From: Brachybacterium muris | GTDB taxonomy: Bacteria; Actinomycetota; Actinomycetes; Actinomycetales; Dermabacteraceae | Assembly: GCF_016907455.1 (NCBI RefSeq) | Contig: NZ_JAFBCB010000001.1 | Span: 2,108,001 to 2,172,000, forward strand | Reading direction: 5' to 3' | DNA: 64,000 nucleotides | In this document: in pieces, positions 44,068 to 52,508 of the stretch | How the letters are laid out: every line of letters starts with the position of its first letter | Position numbering within the stretch: position 1 is the stretch's first letter | Made by a program: the position numbers and the translations under genes | Notes under the pieces: model-generated | Databases searched by the model: none | Seen by the model: the letters and a program-made list of their open reading frames with translations, nothing else | Told to the model about the DNA's origin: nothing

Positions 44068-45508
44068 CCCGATGCCGGCGGGAGCCAGTGGTCCCCACCG
44101 CGGCGGCTACTGGCCCCCGTCGGCACGATCGGCGGTCCCCAAGAGCAAGATTCGGTGGCTCCCACGACTACGAATACTCATCCAAGACCGGGAGCTGGCC
44201 GCGCGGGGTGTTGGTCGCGAACGCGGTGATGCGCATCCCTTCGTGATCGGTGATCCGCAGCTGCGCTCCGGGGTGGGGGAGTTCCTTCCGCACGATCACC
44301 CGCATCCCGGCAGGCCACGCGGCTAAGTCAAGGAGCCCGGTCAGTTCCGCGACCCATGCCCCGTCGCGGATCCCGTCGGTCTCGGTGTCATAGGCGGGAG
44401 TCCACGCCTCCGCCTCGTCGAGGCGTTTCAGCAGGTCAGGGGTGCTTGCGGGGAGGGTGAACCCCACTGAGTAGGCCAGACGCTGCCTGGTCAGCCAGCC
44501 CATGAAGTCCTTGGTGCCGCCGGCCCCGTCGGTGCGGATCAGGATCTTCTTCGACCCCCGCCCGCCCCGGGCCAGCAGGCCCGCAGGCAGCTGCGCGAGA
44601 GCCTGCCGGGTGACGGCGATGTGATCAGCGGCGGTGTTCGAGCCGGCGTTGCCGGGGCGGAGGTGGATCGCCAGCGGTTCCCCGGTCCCTTCGCTGCCGT
44701 GGTCCAGGAACGCGCACAGCGGGTGATAGCCGAACCCGCGTTTGAACGTCGGTGCGGCCTGCTCCTTCTCACTGTGGACGTTGATCAGGGTGGCATCGAG
44801 GTCGACGACCAGCGGGTTCTTCGCACTGACCCCCGCAGCCGGGGAATGCGCTCCGGCGAGGGTCCAGGCTCTTTCACGCGCGGTGCGGCGGGCCTGGGAG
44901 ATCGCCTCGATCACCGCGGGCGTGTCCTCGGCCAGTGTAGTGATCATGCGGGAGATCGTCGGGGTCGAGGCGACATCGCCGAACAGGTCCGGTTCGCACC
45001 GCAGTAGGTCGGTGTCACGGGTGACCTCTCCGCCGACTGCGAGAGTCATCGCCAGGTCCAACAGGATCTTCGCAGCGTGATGCTCTGCCAGCGGTTTCGT
45101 CCAAGGAGCCAGCACCTCACGCAGCGAAGAGGCGAGGCCGGTGGCGTGGATCGCGTCGGTCAGCAGCACCGCGCCCGCATGCGAGACCGCTGGAACCGGG
45201 GCGATGTCCACGCGCGGGCGGGGGTAGAAGAACAAGGTAGGGTGGGACACCTGAAAGGTGCTCCTTCCAGTGGATGGCTACGAGTCTGGACAACCCGTAT
45301 CATCCCAGGTCAGGAGCATCTTTCTCTATGCCGTCCACCAGTCGAAACCACACCTCGATGAAATCTCGAGGCTAAGTCCCTCCAAGTAGTCAGTCTATTG
45401 TCTACCGGAGCGTCGGGACCCGGTTCGGAGGCCGATGCTACGGGCGGCACGGGAGAGGGCGCGCATGTGGTGAGCGCGGGAGGGGCTGTGTGCGACCCGA
45501 TCTAGTTG

Positions 45509-46209
45509 GTGCTGGCCATCGCGTCGGCCCGTCGCAGCCGGGCGCGTGCCCGCACGTTCCAGGAGCTGCTCGCGCAGGCCGCTCACCAACTCCGCACCCC
45601 AACGCCACCTTGACGATGGAACTCGACGCCGCCCTGGCCGATCCTGCTCTCACCGGGCAGGGGCGCGACCTCGCGCAGCGGCTCTCCGTGCAGGTCGAGG
45701 CACAGAACTCCCTGATCCGGCGGCTCCTGGCCTACGCCCGCCTGGACCTGCGGACCGACCCCGTGGAAGTGGCCGATGCTGCCACCCTGCTGGAGGAGGC
45801 ATCCCGGGTGCTGCACCCGCTCGCAGCCACCGAAGGAGCACGGGTCGAGGTCGATGCCCGCGCGGCCACGGTCCGCGGCAGCAGAGCCGAACTGCGGGAG
45901 CTGCTGGTGATCCTGGGGGAGAACGCGATCCTCCACGGGCACGGAACGGCGCGCCTGGTGATCCGGGAGGAGCCCCGCTCCACGATCATCGAGGTGTTCG
46001 ATGAGGGGCCCGGGATCACTGCTGCACCCGGGACGGCTACTGAGGGCCGCAGCGGCAACGGACTGGGACTGGAGCTGGCCCGCCGGATCGCCGCACGCCA
46101 TTACGGTTCCCTGCACATCGAGCAGCGTCCCATGTCCCGGGCGGCGCAGGTGCCCGTGGTCAGCGTGCGCCTGCCTCACCGCAAGACTCTCGCAAGGCAT
46201 CCCTCCTAG
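45509..46209 (+). pseudogene. Sensor histidine kinase C-terminal remnant, frameshifted
   Basis: Frame one (45509-45613) holds the phosphoacceptor H-box AAHQLRTP with His codon 45584-45586. Frame two continues with the dimerisation helix, the N-box LGENAILHG, G1 DEGPGI and G2 GNGLGLELARRIA of the HATPase_c domain, ending at 46209. One missing C in the run 45597-45600 causes the shift. No sensor, membrane or HAMP part and no response regulator lie upstream, where a stop in frame (45503) and island sequence begin. Not functional. Confidence 0.82.
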
Positions 46210-46219
46210 CGTCGGAGGC

Positions 46220-46942
46220 ATGAACGCATCCGCACCGTCCTCCGCACCGCTGGAGGGCTCGATCCCAACCCACCCGTCGCGGGGCTTCGATCGAGGTCAG
46301 CTGCTGTTCCTCGCCCTGTACGTCGCGTTCCTGATCGTCCCCGGCCGCCTCTTCGAGGCCCTCCACGCAGGTGCCGGGCCTCGCGCGTGGACCGGGATCC
46401 TCCGGTACGTGCTGCTGGCGGGCCTGGGCATCTGGGTGTTCCGGGACGCGATCGCCCGCAGCTGGACGCTCACCAGGGAGCGGCCGGTCCGCACGGGCAT
46501 GTTGGTCATTGCCGCCGTGCTGGCGGCCGAGATCGCCCCGATCATCCCGGCCGTGCTGCTCTCCGCGCTCGGATGGATGCCCGAGGCGGGCACGAACGAC
46601 GCCAACGTCTCCGTCCTCACCGATCAGGTGCCGGCCCTGGTCTTCGTGATCACGGTGGCGCTGCTGGGGCCGCTGACCGAGGAGTTCGTGTTCCGCGAGG
46701 CCCTCGTGCAGCGGGCACGGCGCTGGGTGCCGGTGTGGACATGCGTGCTGATCAGCAGCCTCGCCTTCGGTGCGCTGCACATCCACACCCTCGCCGAGCT
46801 GCCCCTGGTGCTCCTGTACGCGAGCATCGCCCTGGTGTACGCGCTCGCGCTGGTGATCTCCCGGGGGAACCTCCTGGTCCCGATCATCGCCCACGTGATC
46901 CGCAACGGGATCCCCGCCCTGAGTGCCCTACTCGAACGATGA
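46220..46942 (+). CDS. CPBP-family intramembrane metalloprotease
   Basis: A 240-residue membrane protein with six to seven helices. The CPBP (Abi/CAAX-like) active-site motifs are present: EEFVFREALVQ with the paired Glu and Arg, FGALHIHT with catalytic His, and a C-terminal HVIRNGIPAL with the last His/Asn. Substrates are unknown; relatives process prenylated or bacteriocin-related peptides. ATG 46220 is 7 nt after TAGCGT. It lies 10 bp after the kinase remnant. Confidence 0.87.
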   Translation: MNASAPSSAPLEGSIPTHPSRGFDRGQLLFLALYVAFLIVPGRLFEALHAGAGPRAWTGILRYVLLAGLGIWVFRDAIARSWTLTRERPVRTGMLVIAAVLAAEIAPIIPAVLLSALGWMPEAGTNDANVSVLTDQVPALVFVITVALLGPLTEEFVFREALVQRARRWVPVWTCVLISSLAFGALHIHTLAELPLVLLYASIALVYALALVISRGNLLVPIIAHVIRNGIPALSALLER

Positions 46943-47038
46943 CCTGACGATCACAACGATCACGTTCCGTACATGTGCCGTATGGGTAGACATCCATGAC
47001 GAGGTCGTCGGGACATCTGGCACAGGAAGAAGGCGCCT

Positions 47039-47059
47039 GATCGGACCACGGGTCCGATC
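47039..47059. terminator. Perfect 9-bp hairpin after the CPBP gene
   Basis: GATCGGACC-ACG-GGTCCGATC, nested within GGCGCC repeats (47032-47037 and 47070-47075). It lies 97 bp after the CPBP stop, with no T tract; either a terminator or a protein site. Confidence 0.45.
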
Positions 47060-47127
47060 CAGAGCCGACGGCGCCTCGATGCTGCTGCACTCGGGGATCT
47101 CCCGTGCTTGATGCCTTAGGTGCCTAG

Positions 47128-48833
47128 CCTCGAGATTTCATCGAGGTGTGGTTTCGACTGGTGGACGGCATAGAGAAAGATGCTCCTGACCTGGGATGAT
47201 ACGGGTTGTCCAGACTCGTAGCCATCCACTGGAAGGAGCACCTTTCAGGTGTCCCACCCTACCTTGTTCTTCTACCCCCGCCCGCGCGTGGACATCGCCC
47301 CGGTTCCAGCGGTCTCGCATGCGGGCGCGGTGCTGCTGACCGACGCGATCCACGCCACCGGCCTCGCCTCTTCGCTGCGTGAGGTGCTGGCTCCTTGGAC
47401 GAAACCGCTGGCAGAGCATCACGCTGCGAAGATCCTGTTGGACCTGGCGATGACTCTCGCAGTCGGCGGAGAGGTCACCCGTGACACCGACCTACTGCGG
47501 TGCGAACCGGACCTGTTCGGCGATGTCGCCTCGACCCCGACGATCTCCCGCATGATCACTACACTGGCCGAGGACACGCCCGCGGTGATCGAGGCGATCT
47601 CCCAGGCCCGCCGCACCGCGCGTGAAAGAGCCTGGACCCTCGCCGGAGCGCATTCCCCGGCTGCGGGGGTCAGTGCGAAGAACCCGCTGGTCGTCGACCT
47701 CGATGCCACCCTGATCAACGTCCACAGTGAGAAGGAGCAGGCCGCACCGACGTTCAAACGCGGGTTCGGCTATCACCCGCTGTGCGCGTTCCTGGACCAC
47801 GGCAGCGAAGGGACCGGGGAACCGCTGGCGATCCACCTCCGCCCCGGCAACGCCGGCTCGAACACCGCCGCTGATCACATCGCCGTCACCCGGCAGGCTC
47901 TCGCGCAGCTGCCTGCGGGCCTGCTGGCCCGGGGCGGGCGGGGGTCGAAGAAGATCCTGATCCGCACCGACGGGGCCGGCGGCACCAAGGACTTCATGGG
48001 CTGGCTGACCAGGCAGCGTCTGGCCTACTCAGTGGGGTTCACCCTCCCCGCAAGCACCCCTGACCTGCTGAAACGCCTCGACGAGGCGGAGGCGTGGACT
48101 CCCGCCTATGACACCGAGACCGACGGGATCCGCGACGGGGCATGGGTCGCGGAACTGACCGGGCTCCTTGACTTAGCCGCGTGGCCTGCCGGGATGCGGG
48201 TGATCGTGCGGAAGGAACTCCCCCACCCCGGAGCGCAGCTGCGGATCACCGATCACGAAGGGATGCGCATCACCGCGTTCGCGACCAACACCCCGCGCGG
48301 CCAGCTCCCGGTCTTGGAGCTGCGTCACCGTCGCCGGGCGCGCTGCGAGGACCGGATCCGTAACGCCAAAGACACGGGCCTGATGAAATTCCCGTTGCAG
48401 GGTTTCGCGCAGAATCAGCTCTGGTGCCAGATCGTCCAGCTCGCCAGCGAGCTCGTCGCCTGGATGCAGGCAATCGCTTTGACCGGCCACGACGCACGTC
48501 GCTGGGAGCCCAAACGTCTCCGCGCCCGGCTGTTCGAGATCCCCGCGACCCTCGTGCGCCGCTGCCGGCACAGGATCCTGCACCTCGCCCAGCACGCTCC
48601 CGAAGCACTGACCGTCCTAACCGGCGTCAACCGGCTCCGCATTGCCGTCGCGCAGACCTGATCCGGCAAGGCTGCCCGTCCCACCGACCAGCAGCATCTC
48701 TTCTCGGGAGTGGAACCCGACCGCCCGCAACGGACACTGCGACGATCTGTCACACCCGAATGCCACAATCAGCAGCTGAACACCGGCAACGACGCCGACC
48801 GTCCCCGCTCACCAGCCCGATGAAACATCGAGG
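47128..48833 (+). mobile_element. IS1380-family element, copy B (1706 bp), intact
   Basis: Ends CCTCGAGATTTCATCG (left) and the complement of CCTCGATGTTTCATCG (right). Flanks are CTAG (47124-47127) and TTAG (48834-48837). It carries one intact transposase gene and lies in inverted orientation to copy A. Confidence 0.95.
47249..48661 (+). CDS. IS1380-family transposase
   Basis: A 470-residue DDE transposase of the IS1380/DDE_1 type. Seen: DLAMTLAVGGEVTRDTDLLRCEPDLFG near residue 75, the first Asp in LVVDLDATLIN, a second Asp in LIRTDGAGGTKDFM, and the late RCEDRIRNAKDTGL segment with the Glu region. GTG 47249 is preceded by GGAAGGAG about 11 nt upstream. Probably the source of mobility for both copies. 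Confidence 0.93.
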   Translation: MSHPTLFFYPRPRVDIAPVPAVSHAGAVLLTDAIHATGLASSLREVLAPWTKPLAEHHAAKILLDLAMTLAVGGEVTRDTDLLRCEPDLFGDVASTPTISRMITTLAEDTPAVIEAISQARRTARERAWTLAGAHSPAAGVSAKNPLVVDLDATLINVHSEKEQAAPTFKRGFGYHPLCAFLDHGSEGTGEPLAIHLRPGNAGSNTAADHIAVTRQALAQLPAGLLARGGRGSKKILIRTDGAGGTKDFMGWLTRQRLAYSVGFTLPASTPDLLKRLDEAEAWTPAYDTETDGIRDGAWVAELTGLLDLAAWPAGMRVIVRKELPHPGAQLRITDHEGMRITAFATNTPRGQLPVLELRHRRRARCEDRIRNAKDTGLMKFPLQGFAQNQLWCQIVQLASELVAWMQAIALTGHDARRWEPKRLRARLFEIPATLVRRCRHRILHLAQHAPEALTVLTGVNRLRIAVAQT

Positions 48834-49919
48834 TTAGAAACCTCCCCAACCAGTAAGGCACATGAGTGAGTAGCGACATTTTTCTGGCATATTCGGGCGA
48901 TTCACCCCCAGTGGCGAGCCTAATGCGTGCATCCGGCGAGACATTAACGGCCCGCGGTCGTAGCACTTTTACCTGGGAGGAAATGCGGGTCGGAGGTCGA
49001 ATACTAATTGACACCATTTTGCGCAGCATAGATGCGTGCGACTGCGTTGTCGCCGAAGTCGGGACAATGAACCTAAATGTCCTTTTTGAAGCAGGGTACG
49101 CAGTCTCGCGCGGAAAACAACTAATTTTCTCGATAAGTAGTGGGGACTCTGACGCCCGAGAACTGTGGAACTCAGTCAGTATGTTCGCGACAGTTGGAAG
49201 GATTGACCACACCGAAGATTCAAACGAGTTCGCCAATCGGATTCTTCGCGATTACGAGCCGAGCGCTGGCGAACAGCTACTCACCGCACTCCTAGAAGAT
49301 GCCGGTCCGCGCGAAAATGCATCCATCTTTGCACCTTCCGCTCCAGAGTCAAACACTGCCCTATCGCAACTGGATAAGTTTCTTGGCAGGCAAGGCGAAC
49401 TAAACCTCGTAGCTCGCGGTGACGATCTGACACTGGCCCCATTGAGCTACTACACAGGCAGTGTCTACAGAAGCTCAGCGGCCATACTTCCTCTCCTCAG
49501 CGAGGGCGCCGCAAGCGCTAGAACACACAATGCTCGAGCTAGTTTCCTTGCCGGCTTTGCGGTGGGCCAAGAAATACCGACACTGCTACTGGCGCCAAAA
49601 TCATTGAATCCTCCACTCGATTACAAAGATCGCATGTTTCGGTTCGGGTCCGCCGTTGAGCTGACTTCCAAAATCGAAGCTTGGATTCAAAACCTGCAAA
49701 AAGACCCCTCCGATCGAAGGGTTGGACGCTTGCGGGTTTCTGTCGAGATGCCAATTAGCACTTTTGGGCGCTATGTCGCAGAAGAGGAATTGGATGCACT
49801 AAGCGACTATTATGTTCCTACCGTACAATTCGAGAATATTCTCTCAGGATCGTTCTCGACCCTTTTCCTGGGCAGGAAGGGGACTGGCAAGAGTGCCGCG
49901 ATGGAGCAGGCCACACGAG

Positions 49920-51024
49920 GGTGGTGTCATAGCGTCGAAGCAACACTCCCGGTCGGCGGGGGTCTGATCGGTGGAGTGTGCGGATGGCGCGGGTGGGGTT
50001 GTCGTTCAGTGACAGGTCGGAGATCTCGACGGCCTCGAAAGCGGGCTGGTCGGTGCGGAGGATCGCCCGTCATCTGGGGCGTTGCCCGTCGGTGATCTCG
50101 CGGGAGCTTCACCGGAACTCGACGAAGACCCGCGGCTACCAAGCCGTGACCGCAGACGTCAGAGCGCAGCGTCGGCGGGCTCGCCCGCAGCAGCGGAAGG
50201 TCGCTCGGGATCCGGTGCTGCAGGCGAGGGTGGACGCCGACCTGGCCGCGTCCTGGACGCCGAATGAGATAGCGGGCCGGTTGCGTCTGGAGGCCGCAGA
50301 CCCGACCGTTGAACGCATGGCGAACTCTCCTGACGCACGCGGCCGCACCGTCTCCGGTGAGGCGATCTACCAGTACATCTACGCAATCCCGAAGGGTGAG
50401 CTCGCCCGCAAGGGCATCTTCCTGCAGTCCAAGCGGACCAAGCGCCGACCACGTACGACCGGGCGGACGCGCGGTGGCCCAATCGTAGGTATGGTCCCGA
50501 TCGCGGAGCGAGGTGAGGACGCCGCCCAGCGTCGGGTGCCGGGGCACTGGGAGGGTGACCTGATCATCGGGAAGAACGGCACCTCGTGCGCGGCGACGCT
50601 GGTGGAGCGGATGAGCGGGTTCACCGGGCTGCTGGCCCTGCCCTCGAAACACGCCGAGCCAACCGCTGACGCGGTCATCGAGTTTTTCAACGACCTGCCC
50701 GAGATGATGAAGGCATCGTTGGCGTGGGACCAGGGCAGCGAGATGGCCCAGCACGCGAAGGTCTCCCTGGCCACGGCGATGCCGGTCTACTTCGCCGATC
50801 CCCACTCGCCCTGGCAGAGGCCCAGCAACGAGAACACGAACCGGCTCTACCGGGAGTATCTGCCCAAGGGCACGGTGATCCCCGATCACCAGCCCTACCT
50901 CACCACCATCGCCGAGGAGATCAACAATCGACCCCGCCGCCGACTGGGCTATCTCACGCCCACCGAGGCATTCGCTCGACTGCTCGCCGGCGAGCCCCAT
51001 GTTGCTTCGACGCCTTGACATCGC
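49920..51024 (+). mobile_element. IS30-family element (1105 bp)
   Basis: Terminal inverted repeats contain TGTCA-N2-GCGTCGAAGCAAC at both ends. The flanking 4-bp repeat is CGAG (49916-49919 and 51025-51028). Removing the element plus one CGAG restores the host gene frame. Confidence 0.92.
49978..51018 (+). CDS. IS30-family transposase
   Basis: A 346-residue DDE transposase. N-terminal helix-turn-helix (AGWSVRRIARHLGRCPSVISREL); catalytic Asp in HWEGDLIIGK, second Asp in LAWDQGSEM, and Glu in NENTNRLYREYLPKG; final NRPRRRLGYLTP. GTG 49978 or ATG 49984 may start it. Intact, so the copy may still move. Confidence 0.94.
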   Translation: MRMARVGLSFSDRSEISTASKAGWSVRRIARHLGRCPSVISRELHRNSTKTRGYQAVTADVRAQRRRARPQQRKVARDPVLQARVDADLAASWTPNEIAGRLRLEAADPTVERMANSPDARGRTVSGEAIYQYIYAIPKGELARKGIFLQSKRTKRRPRTTGRTRGGPIVGMVPIAERGEDAAQRRVPGHWEGDLIIGKNGTSCAATLVERMSGFTGLLALPSKHAEPTADAVIEFFNDLPEMMKASLAWDQGSEMAQHAKVSLATAMPVYFADPHSPWQRPSNENTNRLYREYLPKGTVIPDHQPYLTTIAEEINNRPRRRLGYLTPTEAFARLLAGEPHVASTP

Positions 51025-52508
51025 CGAGTGCTATCGCGAGAAACCGGAGTGCTCACCGTTGCCCTCAAGCCTGCTTCCTATGAAATACAGGGGATGCTCC
51101 AGGCCGCAGAAAGCATGTCAACTTCTTCGGAACTCTCATACTTCTTTATAAATCTTTGGCGACATCTCCTGTACACCGAGATCGCGTTTTCGGCCATAGA
51201 AGCCGTACGCTCTCAACCCTCTAGCGTAGAGGCCATAGGCCAAGTCGAAGACCTCGAGTCGTTCCTCGTTTCGATGAACGTCGATCCGCAAGCGGACTTC
51301 TCGGCTCGAATGGAAACGCTCATTGAAAGGCTAACCCTTGGGGAGTCGACCACTATCAACCAAGCGGCAATCGCCGAGTCCCTCAAAGTATCGAACCTAG
51401 CCCGCATCCTTACTCTTACAAAAAGGATTCTCGCACCCCAGTCCAGAGTCTCTGTGCTAATTGACAATTTGGATAAGGCTTGGGAGCCAGATAGTGAGCT
51501 GACGGACGTCTCACGCTTCCTGCTTAGCCTCATCGACGCCAGCCGGGACCTGGAGCGAAAGTCTGCACAGTCGAGGTCCGGCGAACCAAGCGTCACCTTC
51601 AATACAACCATTTTCCTGAGGCAGGACATCTTCGACGCCATCCGAAAGCGCGTGGCCGAACCAGACAAGCTGCCGATTGAGACTATCGAATGGCGGGACC
51701 AAGAGCTTCTTATACGCGTCCTCGAGGAGCGCTACCTTGCGAAGCGTCGAGGTGGCCGCAGTAAATCCGGAGACGTCTGGAAAGAGCTGTTCCCACAGGA
51801 GGTTAATGGACTTTCAGCCCGCGACTACTTCCTCTGGCGCTCACTTCCAAGACCGCGAGATCTCATTCATTTTGCAAATCTGTGCCTTTCGACGGCTATT
51901 AATCGAAATCATTCGCTTGTCACCCAGGACGACGTCGCGACCGCCGAGAGCGTTTACTCGCGGTTTGCAGTCGACGCTCTAATCGTGGAGAGCGCTTCGG
52001 AAGGCATGCCTGTCCAGGAAACTGTCTTGAACCTGGGTGGCCTAGAGAGCACAATTCTGGCGAGCGATATTTCCGTGATATTTTCAGAGCTTTCGAGCCC
52101 GGATGATATGCTTGAATGGCTCATTCGGACCTCATTCCTAGGGGTAGAAGTAGGGCCGGGCGAGTTCCGCCATGTTGAGGGATCTGCGGAAGCTCGCACA
52201 CATATGGCCCTCGCAAGCCGCTTCGCCACCAAGCGTGGCGCCGAACCCCGATACAGAATTCACCCGGCCTTCCGCCCGCATCTACAGATTCGCGACGACG
52301 ATTTGCATGACGGATTGGTTACAGACGTTACTCTCGGCTATCCGGAGGTTTCACATTCACATCCCTGAACGGTCGTGGTGTCGCGGCGAGTCTTGGAAGT
52401 AACTAACGCGTGAAGACTGGGGCACCCCGATCCGACTGACGGGTTTGCCGGACGAAGCCCCTGTTCCAATTTTCCACTGCCCGGTCCTCCATCTGAGAAG
52501 ATGAAGCC

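Larger units (their letters stand above)
41600..44180 (+). mobile_element. IS21-family element, copy 3 (2581 bp), nested in IS1380
   Basis: Same ends and length as the other copies, flanked by a 6-bp repeat TCCAAG (41594-41599 and 44181-44186). Nesting shows that it arrived after IS1380 copy A. Its istA hairpin is at 41713-41753. Confidence 0.95.
41251..45250 (-). pseudogene. IS1380-family transposase split by IS21 copy 3
   Basis: 45250-44187 and 41599-41251 rejoin to 1413 nt, exactly the size of the intact 470-residue copy at 47249-48661. The insertion falls after the GQLPVLE segment, separating the last DDE-domain region from the rest. It can be complemented in trans only by copy B. Confidence 0.95.
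41079..45371 (-). mobile_element. IS1380-family element, copy A, interrupted by IS21 copy 3
   Basis: Without the nested IS21 element and one TCCAAG duplication, this is 1706 bp, the same as copy B at 47128-48833. Ends are CCTCGATGTTTCATCG and CCTCGAGATTTCATCG. The 4-bp flanks are CTAG (41075-41078) and CTAA (45372-45375), which do not match each other but match those of copy B when swapped. Confidence 0.93.
45372..47127. other. Segment inverted between two IS1380 copies
   Basis: The 1756 bp between copy A (minus) and copy B (plus). Its outer 4-mers are CTAA and CTAG. Flipping it makes copy A flanked by CTAG/CTAG and copy B by TTAG/TTAG, both perfect 4-bp duplications. It holds a histidine-kinase remnant and a CPBP protease gene of core-like GC inside the low-GC island. 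Confidence 0.75.
48866..52368 (+). pseudogene. Deoxyribosyltransferase/TIR-like P-loop ATPase, split by IS30
   Basis: 48866-49919 and 51029-52368 rejoin to 798 codons (2394 nt) after removing the 1105-bp element and one CGAG. The N-terminus (DIFLAYSGD, FTWEEMRVGGRIL, CDCVVAEVGTMNLNVLFEAGYAVSRGKQ) has the nucleoside 2-deoxyribosyltransferase/TIR-like fold with the conserved Glu; a second similar half follows. A P-loop GRKGTGKS occurs at residues 336-343 and a Walker B VLIDNLDKAW later. This joins a putative nucleotide-cleaving effector to an NTPase switch, as in many anti-phage systems. Low GC. IS30 enters about 9 residues after the Walker A Lys and disables it. The start GTG 48866 has AAGG upstream. 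Confidence 0.8.
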
